DNA of 64,000 nt from contig NZ_CP095071.1 in NCBI RefSeq assembly GCF_022919575.1, positions 3,730,001 through 3,794,000 of the forward strand, written 5' to 3'. A program made the translations under genes and the position numbers. Below, piece after piece: positions 16,646 through 27,127 of the stretch (position 1 is its first letter; each line of letters begins with the position of its first letter). The notes under the pieces were generated by a model, which worked only from the letters and a program-made list of their open reading frames with translations, had not been told where the DNA came from and searched no databases. Origin of the DNA: Gracilibacillus salinarum. GTDB taxonomy: Bacteria > Bacillota > Bacilli > Bacillales > Amphibacillaceae.

Positions 16646-17453
16646 AATAGACGATAAAGAATTATTCACTTATTTGGATGATGAAAAGCTGAATTTTACG
16701 GAAAAAGACAGGAAACAGACGTTTGATAAAATCTATTATAAGCAACATGCTCAGACTGATCGGAAATACCCTTTTGCTCCGATAGCAGGTTCTCTGCTTG
16801 TTATTTGTATTATGCTTGCTTTGTTCATTCCTGGACTAAAGGATGCTATTCAACAGCCAGCCTCAGAGAATAGTGACATGACTTATTCTGTTTTGATAAT
16901 GGGGAATAGTGAAGAAGACCGACATATGAGAAGAACTAATATTCATATTTTACTAACCTATAATAAAAGTAATAATAGTATGAAACTTTTGTCGCTGCCA
17001 AGAGATACGTATGTAAAGATTTTTAATTCTCAAAGGGAAGTAATTGTACAGGATAAACTGCTGCACGCCTCTGCATATAATTCAACCATTAAACCAGTTA
17101 TGCAAACTGTATCTCATTATCTTCAGGTACCGATAGATTATTATGCCATTGTTTCTGAAGATAAAATCCTTTCGCAATTAGAAATTGATAGAAAACAATT
17201 AATCTATAAGGAACCAAGTTTTTCAGATATTCAGACGTTGTTAAATGAAAGTGAGACAGATATACCAAGCGAAATATTCGAAGAACTCCAGAAGGTGAAA
17301 AATGGTGTTGGAACAGTGGAGGTTGTCAATATTTCAGATGGCTTACAATTACAATATAAAAACAATCTAGTTTATCAAACAGTTGATGAACATACGTTAA
17401 ATAATACGAGCGAAATATTGAACCAGCATTTAGAGGGGCAGATAAAAGAATAA
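16638..17453 (+). CDS. Anti-sigma-like membrane protein with extracellular LCP-type domain
   Basis: 271 residues: about 45 cytoplasmic residues, one membrane span (IAGSLLVICIMLALFIPGL, near 48-66), then an extracellular part resembling a LytR-CpsA-Psr domain: YSVLIMGNS, LLSLPRDTYVKI, DKLLHASAYN and VPIDYYAI. The conserved RxD-type Asp of LCP ligases appears to be Asn (RRTNIHILL), and the domain is shorter than usual, so it may sense cell-wall intermediates rather than transfer polymers. Position after the sigma gene with an 8-bp overlap supports the anti-sigma role. This is inference. Confidence 0.75.
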   Translation: MTKIDDKELFTYLDDEKLNFTEKDRKQTFDKIYYKQHAQTDRKYPFAPIAGSLLVICIMLALFIPGLKDAIQQPASENSDMTYSVLIMGNSEEDRHMRRTNIHILLTYNKSNNSMKLLSLPRDTYVKIFNSQREVIVQDKLLHASAYNSTIKPVMQTVSHYLQVPIDYYAIVSEDKILSQLEIDRKQLIYKEPSFSDIQTLLNESETDIPSEIFEELQKVKNGVGTVEVVNISDGLQLQYKNNLVYQTVDEHTLNNTSEILNQHLEGQIKE

Positions 17454-17507
17454 GACTGGCCAAACGATTTGATGATTACTTCAAATTGACTTCAAATCGA
17501 ACATCGA

Positions 17508-17627
17508 TTGTCCGAGCAAAGCGCCAATCGGACAAAACGCCTTGAAACCAAGTTTAAGTTGTCCGATAGAGAGGTCCAATCGGACAACTCCGCATGAAAT
17601 CAAGCACAAATTGTCCAATAGAAATCC
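17508..17627 (+). repeat. Tandem ~52-bp repeat, about 2.4 copies
   Basis: Units start at 17508, 17559 and 17611 with TTGTCCGA or TTGTCCAA. Units 1 and 2 each contain the inverted partner CCAATCGGACAA, so each can fold into a hairpin, then GAAA.CAAG. It fills the gap between the anti-sigma gene and the arsR promoter. It might serve as a terminator, but lacks T runs. Confidence 0.7.
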
Positions 17628-17639
17628 CAGTATGGAGTA

Positions 17640-17697
17640 TTGACACACATATTAGTCATTGCTAATATGATAACAACAAACATATTAGTGAAAACGA
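17640..17697 (+). promoter_or_regulatory. arsR-metal ATPase promoter with operator-like repeats
   Basis: TTGACA (17640-17645), a 17-bp spacer and TAATAT (17663-17668). CATATTAG (17648-17655) and CTAATATG (17662-17669) form a perfect inverted repeat over the -10; a second CATATTAG is at 17681-17688. This fits ArsR/SmtB repression that is lifted by metal. Confidence 0.7.
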
Positions 17698-17716
17698 ATA
17701 TATGAGGAGGAACAAG

Positions 17717-18049
17717 ATGCTGGCGGTCGATGTCGATACTAAAGTGAAGTTTTTACATGGATTTTCACATAAAACACGCATTCAGATTCTGGAATGTATA
17801 AAAAATACGGAAAAAACAGTTTCGCAAATTGTTGAAGATATAGATGGGAATCAGTCTAATATTTCACAGCACCTTGCCTGCTTGAAAGGATGCGGAATCA
17901 TTGTTGGCAGACAGCAAGGGAAATACATCTATTACAGTTTGCGAAATCAGCAGGTACGAGATCTATTATCCATGTTTGACGATGTGTTGATGGAGGTTCA
18001 ACAAGATGTAGCAACCTGCGAAAATCATATAGCAGGTGGTGAGTGTTAA
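17717..18049 (+). CDS. ArsR/SmtB family metal-responsive repressor
   Basis: 110 residues of winged-helix ArsR fold: FLHGFSHKTRIQILECIKNTEKTVSQIVEDI, then NQSNISQHLACLKGCGIIVGRQQGKYIYYSL. Cys at the recognition helix region and the C-terminal CENH...GGEC could bind metal. ATG 17717 follows GGAGGAAC; the upstream ATG 17702 overlaps that site. Its stop overlaps the ATPase start (TAATG), so the two are translated together. It probably senses Cd, Zn or Pb. Confidence 0.9.
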   Translation: MLAVDVDTKVKFLHGFSHKTRIQILECIKNTEKTVSQIVEDIDGNQSNISQHLACLKGCGIIVGRQQGKYIYYSLRNQQVRDLLSMFDDVLMEVQQDVATCENHIAGGEC

Positions 18050-20553
18050 TGACGGAAAAAGCCAGTATGGAGAAATCCTGCAGTAATTCAGCCCAAAATT
18101 CAATGGAAAGAGAATCATGCTGCAGCAGTAAACAATCTGATCAGACATTTTCCGTAATCAAGGAGAATGATTCTTCCTGCAACAATCAATCGGAAGATAT
18201 AGAAACGGACTGCTGTAGTAATTCCGGGAACTCTGAGCCTGCAGAAGTAAATATCCAAGGCGAGCAACAGGAATACCGTATATCCGGAATGGATTGTCCT
18301 TCTTGCGCCTTAACGATCGAAAAAGGGTTAAATAATGTAAATGGTATTGAGAAGGCGACGGTCCATTACAATACAGGTAAGTTAAAAGTTGTTGGCAAGG
18401 TTGCCGAGGTGGAGAAGGTTGTGCAGAAGCTAGGTTTTACTGCAGAACCTATCAATCACAGCAAAAATATAAAAACTTATCATGTCGAAGGAATGGATTG
18501 CGGCAGCTGTGCTCAAAGTATAGAAAACCATTTAAACAGTGTTGCAGGTGTGGCAAATGCTAGTGTCAGTTTTTCGACGGGGAAAATGAAAGTGGATCAT
18601 GAAATAAGTGTAGAGGACATTGTTTCCGAAGTGAAGAAAATTGGTTACAAAGCGATCCCAATAGAGGGCCGTGCAAAGGAGACGGAAGCTAAATCACATA
18701 ATGAATATCGTCCAATCGTATTTTCTGGAATATTAATTGCTCTTGGTTTTATCGGATCATTTACAATTCTGTCACCTATTATTTCAACCCTTTTATATGC
18801 GATTGCAATGGTGATCAGTGGTTATAAGCCTGTCAAGAGTGCTTTTTTTGCTGTGAAAAGTCGTTCGTTGGATATGAATGTACTGATGTCTGCGGCTGCG
18901 ATTGGTGCAGCAATAATAGGAGAATGGTTTGAAGGCGCAACCGTTGTCTGGTTATTTGCTTTAGGAACTGCACTGCAAAATCAATCGATTGAAAAAACAC
19001 GAAAATCGATTCAGAATTTAATGGAGCTTGCACCAGCAGAGGCTTGGATCAAGGTCGGTTCTGAATTGAAAAAGAAACCGGTAGAAGACATTCGAGTAGG
19101 AGAGACTGTGATTGTTAAACCGGGTGATCGTATTCCGCTAGATGGTGACATCATAGAAGGTGAAACAAGTGTGAATCAGGCTCCGATTACTGGTGAATCG
19201 ATACCAGTAGACAAAAACAGCGGTGATAGTGTTTATGCTGGTACGATAAATGAAAGTGGTTCAATAGAAGTAAGAGTAACGAAGCTGGTGGAAGATACAG
19301 CGATCGCCAAAATCATTCATTTGGTGGAAGAAGCGCAAGAACAAAAAGCACCTACTCAGGCTTTTATCGATAAATTTGCTAATATCTATACGCCAATCGT
19401 TTTTGCTTTGGCTTTAGTGGTCATTGTCTTTCTGCCATTATTTGGATTCGGGAGCTGGGGAGAATGGATTTATAAAGGTCTTGCATTACTAGTAGTCGCC
19501 TGTCCTTGTGCCTTAGTCATATCGACACCGGTTGCTATTGTTTCTGCGATTGGTAATGCGGCAAAAAATGGCGTATTGATAAAAGGCGGAACATTTCTGG
19601 AGAAGGCTGGAGCAATTAAAGCGATCGCCTTCGACAAAACAGGTACGCTTACGGAAGGGAAGCCGGTTGTCTCTGATGTAAAAGTGATAACCCAATCCGA
19701 ACACGAGCTGCTATCGATTGCGTTCACCCTAGAAAATTATTCGACGCATCCTATTGCAAAAACAATCGTAGCTTATGCCAAGGAAAAGCAAGTCCAGGTT
19801 AAACAAGGTCAATTATTCAAAACGATTACCGGTAAAGGCGTGCAGGCAACGATTGATGGAAAGTTATATTTTGCCGGGAATCTGAAACTGTTTGAAGAAT
19901 TAAATGTACCGTTAGATGCGATGAAAAGGGAGATACAGGAACTACAAAGTCAAGGTAAAACCGTTGTAGTGATCGGTACCGAAACGAAAATCACCGGGAT
20001 CATAGCAGTATCGGATAGCCTTCGTCCTGCAACAGCAAGTGCTTTGAAAGAATTAAAAGGTGCCGGTGTAGACGAAGTGGTTATGTTAACAGGAGATAAC
20101 CAAGGCACAGCAAAAAGAATAGCTGACGAGGCTAGTGTTACACGCTACTTTGCTGAACTAATGCCTGAAGATAAAGTGAACGTTATTAAACAGCTGAGAT
20201 CAGAAGGTTACCATGTTGCGATGGTCGGTGATGGCATTAATGACGCTCCAGCCTTGGCAACTTCTGATTTAGGCATCGCCATGGGTGGTGCCGGTACAGA
20301 TACGGCAATGGAAACAGCGGATATTGTACTGATGGCAGATAATTTAGAAAAACTGCCGCATACGATGAAATTAAGCAGAAAAGCATTAGCTATTATTAAA
20401 CAAAATATTTGGTTTTCGTTAATTGTGAAGCTAATTGCTTTCGTGCTTATTTTTCCAGGATGGCTTACACTCTGGATGGCTGTATTAAGCGATACAGGTG
20501 CAGCGTTAATTGTTATTTTGAATGCACTGCGGCTAGTGAAATTTAAAGAGTAA
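18049..20553 (+). CDS. cadA: Heavy-metal translocating P1B-type ATPase (Cd/Zn/Pb exporter)
   Basis: 834 residues. A Cys-rich N-terminus (ESCCSS, DSSCNN, DCCSN) precedes two heavy-metal-associated domains (GMDCPSCALTI and GMDCGSCAQSI). Then come the TGES phosphatase motif, the CPC metal site in a membrane helix (VACPCALVISTP), the phosphorylated Asp (DKTGTLTEG), the HP motif (STHPIA) and the hinge GDGINDAPAL. It exports divalent soft metals across the cytoplasmic membrane. The CPC motif with ArsR context favours Cd/Zn over copper. A strong terminator follows. Confidence 0.95.
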   Translation: MTEKASMEKSCSNSAQNSMERESCCSSKQSDQTFSVIKENDSSCNNQSEDIETDCCSNSGNSEPAEVNIQGEQQEYRISGMDCPSCALTIEKGLNNVNGIEKATVHYNTGKLKVVGKVAEVEKVVQKLGFTAEPINHSKNIKTYHVEGMDCGSCAQSIENHLNSVAGVANASVSFSTGKMKVDHEISVEDIVSEVKKIGYKAIPIEGRAKETEAKSHNEYRPIVFSGILIALGFIGSFTILSPIISTLLYAIAMVISGYKPVKSAFFAVKSRSLDMNVLMSAAAIGAAIIGEWFEGATVVWLFALGTALQNQSIEKTRKSIQNLMELAPAEAWIKVGSELKKKPVEDIRVGETVIVKPGDRIPLDGDIIEGETSVNQAPITGESIPVDKNSGDSVYAGTINESGSIEVRVTKLVEDTAIAKIIHLVEEAQEQKAPTQAFIDKFANIYTPIVFALALVVIVFLPLFGFGSWGEWIYKGLALLVVACPCALVISTPVAIVSAIGNAAKNGVLIKGGTFLEKAGAIKAIAFDKTGTLTEGKPVVSDVKVITQSEHELLSIAFTLENYSTHPIAKTIVAYAKEKQVQVKQGQLFKTITGKGVQATIDGKLYFAGNLKLFEELNVPLDAMKREIQELQSQGKTVVVIGTETKITGIIAVSDSLRPATASALKELKGAGVDEVVMLTGDNQGTAKRIADEASVTRYFAELMPEDKVNVIKQLRSEGYHVAMVGDGINDAPALATSDLGIAMGGAGTDTAMETADIVLMADNLEKLPHTMKLSRKALAIIKQNIWFSLIVKLIAFVLIFPGWLTLWMAVLSDTGAALIVILNALRLVKFKE

Positions 20554-20558
20554 TAGAA

Positions 20559-20598
20559 ACACTCATAGAACAGGAGTATGTTCTATGAGTGTTCTTTA
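20559..20598 (+). terminator. Terminator of the metal-ATPase operon
   Basis: A perfect 14-bp stem, ACACTCATAGAACA (20559-20572) with TGTTCTATGAGTGT (20579-20592), followed by TCTTT. Confidence 0.85.
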
Positions 20599-20689
20599 TA
20601 CTTTAAAGAATATAATATTTTAGCGTGAAGAAGACCACGGTTTAGAGAATTTAACATGTACAAAGTAAATATGAATGATTTACCCTTCA

Positions 20690-20974
20690 CTAAAATCCAC
20701 AAGTGAAAACTCGCTGCACTTTCATATACCGCAGCATAACCCGTGCGTGGTGACCTTCTTCGGTAGGTCTGCCTGCTAAGTAGCGAAGTCGTTGGATGAA
20801 AGCTTCATCACATGCACAACGGTCACCTGAATAAAGGTAACATTCATCGTGTGCTTTACAGGCAGCATCTGCTTCGTTGATCGGTGCTCCAGGACCACTG
20901 CATCCAGGACCGCACCAGCGATAACCAGGAAATATACACAACTTAGGTTTTCTTACATGGTTTTGGTTGTACAA
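20690..20974 (-). CDS. Small phospholipase A2-like protein
   Basis: 94 residues. The block PGYRWCGPGCSGPGAP, then ACKAHDECY carries the calcium-loop-like Gly-rich segment and the catalytic His-Asp pair of PLA2 folds, with six Cys in the region. I see no signal peptide. TTG 20974 is chosen because GGAGGTG lies just upstream; ATG 20989 overlaps that site. Bacterial PLA2-like domains act on phospholipids or are toxin-like; which applies is unknown. Stands alone. Confidence 0.75.
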   Translation of the reverse strand: MYNQNHVRKPKLCIFPGYRWCGPGCSGPGAPINEADAACKAHDECYLYSGDRCACDEAFIQRLRYLAGRPTEEGHHARVMLRYMKVQRVFTCGF

Positions 20975-21133
20975 AGATCTCACCTCCATTGTCTATGAAT
21001 ATTTCATTAGTACCAGTATATGAATGATTGTGTCTGTATGACTGGTTGAATGGCCATCGAGATCAATAAAAAAACGCCGGAACATTAACATAATTATAGG
21101 TGAAAGATAACAAACCATATACCTAAATGCTAG

Positions 21134-21162
21134 TTGACAAGGTTAATAGAAAGTGATACATT
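21134..21162 (+). promoter_or_regulatory. Sigma-A promoter of the licT-bgl operon
   Basis: TTGACA, a 17-bp spacer and TACATT. Transcription would start near 21169, a few bases before the first RAT sequence. Confidence 0.75.
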
Positions 21163-21186
21163 TTATCCATTAACGTTTCATGAAGA

Positions 21187-21220
21187 ATGGATTGTTACTG
21201 ACACGATCAGGCATTACCAT
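21187..21220 (+). promoter_or_regulatory. RAT (ribonucleic antiterminator) site 1, upstream of licT
   Basis: GGATTGTTACTG at 21189-21200 followed by GATCAGGCATTACC matches the LicT/SacT-type RAT hairpin. A clear T-tailed terminator directly after it is not seen, so control here may act through a weaker structure. Confidence 0.75.
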
Positions 21221-21279
21221 GTTTTATAATACACTTCCGTATGTTTTAGAATGCGTTCTGGAAGATGGAGGAATGCCCT

Positions 21280-22134
21280 TTGAAGTTTATTAAAGCCTTT
21301 AATAACAATGTGGCTTTAGTCGAAGATTCCTCTGGGCTTGAGTGGATTGTAATGGGTACGGGTGTCGGCTTCCAAAAAAAGAAAGGGGATCCAATTGAGG
21401 ATTCCAGTATTCGTCGTAAGTTTGTAGCGGAACAATCGAATACGCGAAGACCTCTGTTGCAAGTGTTGAAAGAAATGGATTCGGAAGTATTGGATGTTTC
21501 GGTTGAAATTATTAAGAATGCGGAATCACAGCTTGGTGTCACCTTTAATAATAATATTTATTTGACCCTTGCCGATCACTTAAACTTTGCTGTGAAGCGG
21601 GCGCACGAAAATATTGATTATGCGGATACAAACCGTTGGGAAGTAAAAAATCTATACCCGAAAGAATTCCATGTGGCTAAAGATGCCATTCGTCTGGTGT
21701 TCGACCGTCTTGATATACTGTTACCGAAAAGTGAGGAAACTTTTTTAACCTATCACTTTGTAAATGGTCAGCAGACAAAAAAGACGAAAATTGAAGAAAC
21801 ACTAAAAATGACGGAAGTGATCAACCGCATTATTGAAGTAGTGCAGTACCATTTTCAGCTTAAGCTTGATGAAGAATCACTGAATTACACTCGATTTATT
21901 ACTCATTTGCGTTACTTCTTCATTCGCCAGTATAAACAAGATCCGGTAGATGGAGAAGAAATGGACAAGACCCTTCTAGAAGTGGTCAAAACCAAATATG
22001 AAAAAGCGTATCAGGCAGTTGAAAAGATTGCAGCGCTATTGAAGCAGAAATACGGCTGGACCCTTTCATCGAATGAAATGTTGTATTTAACCCTTCATGT
22101 ATGGCGCGTGACGAATCGTCAAAAAAATGAATAG
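21280..22134 (+). CDS. licT: Transcription antiterminator, BglG/LicT family
   Basis: 284 residues: N-terminal RNA-binding domain (MKFIKAFNNNVALVEDSSGLEWIVMGTGVGFQKKKGD) and two PTS regulation domains with conserved His (ADHLNFAVKRAHENI in PRD1; THLRYFFIRQY and LHVWRVTN in PRD2). When the sugar is present it binds RAT RNA and prevents termination before bglP. TTG 21280 has GGAGG eight to nine bases upstream and gives the typical family N-terminus. Flanked by two RAT sites. Confidence 0.95.
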   Translation: MKFIKAFNNNVALVEDSSGLEWIVMGTGVGFQKKKGDPIEDSSIRRKFVAEQSNTRRPLLQVLKEMDSEVLDVSVEIIKNAESQLGVTFNNNIYLTLADHLNFAVKRAHENIDYADTNRWEVKNLYPKEFHVAKDAIRLVFDRLDILLPKSEETFLTYHFVNGQQTKKTKIEETLKMTEVINRIIEVVQYHFQLKLDEESLNYTRFITHLRYFFIRQYKQDPVDGEEMDKTLLEVVKTKYEKAYQAVEKIAALLKQKYGWTLSSNEMLYLTLHVWRVTNRQKNE

Positions 22135-22143
22135 TATCCTTGT

Positions 22144-22226
22144 GGATTGTTACTAATATAGATTAGGCATTACCCAAACAGACTTGAGTGCACAAAGCAC
22201 TGGTCTCTGTTTGGGTATTTTTTTTG
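22144..22226 (+). promoter_or_regulatory. RAT site 2 overlapping a terminator, before the PTS gene
   Basis: GGATTGTTACTAATATAG with ATTAGGCATTACCC (22144-22174) is a RAT. Its 3' end is the left arm of a perfect 12-bp terminator stem: TACCCAAACAGA (22171-22182) with TCTGTTTGGGTA (22206-22217), then eight T. The two folds exclude each other, the standard LicT switch. Confidence 0.92.
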
Positions 22227-22297
22227 GCGAAAAACAAATGAATAAAACAACTGCTTAGCTTAGGGACCGGCTGAACGAGAAAGAGGAGGAGAATAGG

Positions 22298-24223
22298 ATG
22301 GCTTCACATAAAGAAGTTGCAAAACAAGTTGTAGACAAAATTGGCGGAGCAAAAAATGTTGATCAAGCATGGCATTGTGTGACAAGACTTCGTTTTAATC
22401 TTAACGATAAAGATAAAGTAAATATGGAAGAAATAAAAAATATCGATGGTGTAATGGGAGCGCAATTTTCTGGTGACCAATTCCAGGTCATCATTGGCAA
22501 CCATGTGTCAGACGTATTTGCTGAGGTAGAGTCATTAGTTGGAGAAAGTGGCGAAGGAAAAAAAAGCGGGGAGAAACAAAATATCGTTTCTTTGATCATG
22601 GATTTTATATCCGGAATTTTCACGCCTATCCTACCAGCACTTGCAGGGGCAGGGTTATTAAAAGGTTTTAATGCGTTATTTGTGACAGTAGGATGGCTTT
22701 CCGATCAAAGTGATACGTACATGGTTCTGAATGCTATTGGAGACAGTGTCTTTTACTTCTTACCATTCTTCCTTGCAGTATCTACCGCGAGAAAAATGCG
22801 TACGAATGAATATTTAGCACTTATTGTGGCTGGTACGTTGATGTATCCAACCTTTATTGATGCTTATAATGCTATCCAGGAAACGGGTAAAGAAACAATT
22901 GACTTTTTAGGTTGGGGCATCATAAACATACCGCTATTAAATTATGATACAAGCGTTATACCAATCATTTTAAGCGTTGTTTTATTGAAGTATGTATTTG
23001 ACTTAGTTAAAAAAGTTATACCATCTGCCATTCAGTTAATGTTTGCGCCGATGATAACTTTTCTTATTGTTATCCCTATTGCCTTATGGATAGTGGGACC
23101 ATTAGGTACGAATGTAGGTAATTTTGTGTCCGATATATTTAATTGGTTATTTGACTACTCAGGTTTATTTGCGGGACTGTTGCTTGCAGGATTTATGCCA
23201 CTAATTATAATGACCGGAATGCATTATGCATTTGCTCCAATTGCGATTACCAGTATGGCTACGGTTGGCTATGATGCAATGGTTATCCCGATGATGTTCA
23301 TTAGTAACGTGGCGCAGGCTGGGGCAGCATTAGGTGTCGCGGTCATAACGAGAAATAAACAAATGAAACAATTAGGTGTGTCAAGTAGTATCTCTGCTGC
23401 CATCGGTATTACTGAACCTGCTATGTATGGAGTTAATATGAAGTTGAAGAAACCGTTTGTATTGGCAATGATTTCAGCTGGGATCCTTGGTGCTTTTGCT
23501 GGCTGGTATGGATTAAAGGCATATGCGATGGCTGGTATTATAGGAATTTTTGCGATTCCGCTTTTTGCAGATCCGACAGGTGAATCAGCAGGTCTGATCG
23601 TATCCGTTATTTTATTCATACTTGCTTTAGTAATTCCATTTATTTTGGTGCTAATATTCCGATTCAAGGATGTAGAAGATAGCAATTTACCAACTGTATC
23701 AAAGCCAGAAGAAGAAAAGGAAGAAAAAACTGAAGAAACTGCAGCTGCATCAAAACCAACTGGAAAAGAAATAATGGTGCAATCTCCGTTAAAAGGAACC
23801 ATTGTACCTTTAACTGAAGTTTCTGATCCTACCTTCTCTCAGGAAATCATGGGGAAAGGAATTGCGATTGAGCCGGAAGAAAATCGTGTCATCGCACCAA
23901 TTTCTGGGTCTATCATGGTATTTCCGGATTCGAAGCATGCGATTGGCATCAAAGGTGATAATGGTGAAGAGATTTTGATTCATATTGGTATTGACACCGT
24001 TTCGTTAAAAGGGGAACACTTCGAAGGATTCATTCAAGAAGGTGATCGTGTGGAAGTAGGACAAGCGCTGGTGGAATTTGATCGGGAGGCTATTCGTGAT
24101 AAAGACATTCCGACCGTAACGATGATTGTTGTTACAAATACAGCTGAATATCTGGATGTATTGCCGATCACTGAGCAAGGCCCTATCTTTGAGGGTGAAC
24201 ACTTATTAACACTAATAAAATAA
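22298..24223 (+). CDS. bglP: Beta-glucoside PTS transporter, EIIBCA
   Basis: 641 residues with all three domains in the order B-C-A. EIIB (1-85) has the phosphorylated Cys in WHCVTRLRF. EIIC (about 105-450) has about ten membrane spans and the GITEPAMYGVN motif. EIIA (about 490-641) has the catalytic His in EILIHIGIDTV. It imports and phosphorylates aryl- or alkyl-beta-glucosides such as salicin or cellobiose using PEP. GAGGAGG precedes the ATG. Controlled by LicT and followed by its glucosidase. Confidence 0.95.
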   Translation: MASHKEVAKQVVDKIGGAKNVDQAWHCVTRLRFNLNDKDKVNMEEIKNIDGVMGAQFSGDQFQVIIGNHVSDVFAEVESLVGESGEGKKSGEKQNIVSLIMDFISGIFTPILPALAGAGLLKGFNALFVTVGWLSDQSDTYMVLNAIGDSVFYFLPFFLAVSTARKMRTNEYLALIVAGTLMYPTFIDAYNAIQETGKETIDFLGWGIINIPLLNYDTSVIPIILSVVLLKYVFDLVKKVIPSAIQLMFAPMITFLIVIPIALWIVGPLGTNVGNFVSDIFNWLFDYSGLFAGLLLAGFMPLIIMTGMHYAFAPIAITSMATVGYDAMVIPMMFISNVAQAGAALGVAVITRNKQMKQLGVSSSISAAIGITEPAMYGVNMKLKKPFVLAMISAGILGAFAGWYGLKAYAMAGIIGIFAIPLFADPTGESAGLIVSVILFILALVIPFILVLIFRFKDVEDSNLPTVSKPEEEKEEKTEETAAASKPTGKEIMVQSPLKGTIVPLTEVSDPTFSQEIMGKGIAIEPEENRVIAPISGSIMVFPDSKHAIGIKGDNGEEILIHIGIDTVSLKGEHFEGFIQEGDRVEVGQALVEFDREAIRDKDIPTVTMIVVTNTAEYLDVLPITEQGPIFEGEHLLTLIK

Positions 24224-24267
24224 GGAATGATGGAGAGTGACAACACGCTGCTCTCCAATTAACATAA

Positions 24268-25752
<1,485 letters not shown>

Positions 25753-25769
25753 TTAGTAAGGGATGCTAG

Positions 25770-26420
25770 GATCCAGTGAGGCTGTATAACAAATTACGAA
25801 CGCTCCAGATATGAAAGTATGGTGTTGTAGAGTTGAAGCAAACTGCGCAGCAATGACACTTTAGCGTTGTGATCATTTTGAAATAGATAATGTGCTGGGA
25901 TACCGCTCCGTCCAACCAGTCCGCGTACTGCTGGGCACAGCTGAAGCTAGGCTACTGCACGGATCACTTCACTGCTACCTTGCACCGAGGTAGCCTATTT
26001 CGAAGCGTTACTAGTAGACGCAGGTGCAGACAAAGTGGATCTCCAGCACCTGCACAATCCCGCGGTAGTCTCCGTGGTTGGCCTACGCTATGGTGCTTGC
26101 TCTACAACCGACACTCCAGCTAGTATTTAGAGAGGTATCCATTAGTGTCTATAACTCATAATAATACACAATGCCTAGCACCACTGCTTTTAGCTGTTCC
26201 AATCGTTGTAGCACTTCCTCTAAGCGTAGGAAATAGGCGGAGACTCCCGTGGAATCAGCGCGAGCTGAAGATCCACTTGGGAAAGAAAAGAATTTTCTTT
26301 CCTAAGTTAGCTGAAGCCGTGCCCACAGGACGCGTAGCCTATTTCCGGAGCTTTGCCAAGCATATCAAAAATGTCAAAATCACCAAATTGAAATAAGCGC
26401 TTGTATTACGAATTTGCTTC
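25770..26420 (-). repeat. Dispersed composite hairpin element, copy 2 (inverted)
   Basis: The gap between the glucosidase and the next gene. Module B comes first (CCAACCAGTCCGCG near 25914 to TGGTTGGCC near 26074) and module A second (GGAAATAGGCGG near 26228 to GCCTATTTCCGG near 26336). This is the reverse of copy 1. The outer CCATATTATAGG-type repeats are not recognisable here. Open frames inside it are not credible genes. Confidence 0.75.
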
Positions 26421-26439
26421 ACAGTATATCCCTACGATA

Positions 26440-26500
26440 CAGAAAGCCGAACATAGCACAAGTCTTCTGATGAGATTTTGTGCATGTTCGGCTTTTAATT
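26440..26500. terminator. Bidirectional-looking terminator
   Basis: AAAGCCGAACAT and ATGTTCGGCTTTT with TTGTGC/GCACAA inside form a long stem. It may serve the minus-strand gene at 26536 and stop readthrough from the left. Confidence 0.65.
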
Positions 26501-26535
26501 AAACCAAGATTCTTTTGTCCAGATCTTGCATTCAG

Positions 26536-26724
26536 TTAAAACAACGGCTTCAAGTTAAACGTTTCCTTAAATTCATCCATATCTAAATCCAACTGTTTGC
26601 AATACTTTTCGACCTGTTCAAAGAAGTCGAAATTTTCATCCACTGGTCTGTCTCTATTCTCAGCGTAAAAGTTAATAAGATCATATAATTCTTGAAACGC
26701 TTGTACATTAGTTATTTTTTCCAT
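26536..26724 (-). CDS. Small acidic protein of unknown function
   Basis: 62 residues from ATG 26724 (MEKITNVQAFQELYDLINFYAENRDRP, ending LDMDEFKETFNLKPLF). It is soluble, helical and acidic, with no motif I recognise. An ATG three codons upstream is possible. AAAGGATGG precedes the start. Monocistronic with a terminator. Confidence 0.6.
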   Translation of the reverse strand: MEKITNVQAFQELYDLINFYAENRDRPVDENFDFFEQVEKYCKQLDLDMDEFKETFNLKPLF

Positions 26725-26829
26725 TATTACCATCCTTTTTTAGCGGTTTGTTAGTTATAAATGGTACCTGATTAACTAAGTATAACTGATGAAGCGGTCC
26801 TTAGGCAAAACCAAATATCGATTTGTTTA

Positions 26830-27075
26830 TTTAGACAAAAATGAAAATGCATATAAAAGTTATCGTAGATCTGTCGCTAAATAGAGAGCGAAAAAATGAA
26901 ACGATTTCACAAATTGCGATAAACCCTTATATAATAAGCGTTTGTTGCAGAAAATAACGTGTGATGTTAGAAAATATGACATAAAACATGAAGAAAAATG
27001 ACAAAATACATTGGTTTTTTTAATGAAATATGGGCATAATCTTTAGTGTGTTTGGACAAAGAAAATTTGTCGGAA
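26830..27075 (+). promoter_or_regulatory. Regulatory gap before the TRAP genes with TTYSGACAAA-like motifs
   Basis: The 400-bp gap (26734-27127) has no gene. It carries TTTAGACAAAA (26830), TTTGGACAAAG (27051-27061) and, inverted 4 bp later, TTTGTCGGAA (27066-27075). A related TTTCGGACAAAG precedes the carbamoylase operon at 31744. Candidate binding sites for the PucR-type regulator encoded at 30111 (inference). Confidence 0.4.
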
Positions 27076-27127
27076 TTTTTGTAAACTTATTTTAAAGTTA
27101 AAAAAATAATAAAAGGGGAGATTTATT

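Noticed and set aside
21187..22226. Metabolite riboswitches before licT and bglP
   Set aside because: The sequences are RAT protein-binding hairpins matching the encoded LicT protein, so ligand-binding RNA need not be invoked.
25890..26396. Open frames of 77 and 83 codons
   Set aside because: They lie wholly in the composite hairpin element and are not conserved between its copies.
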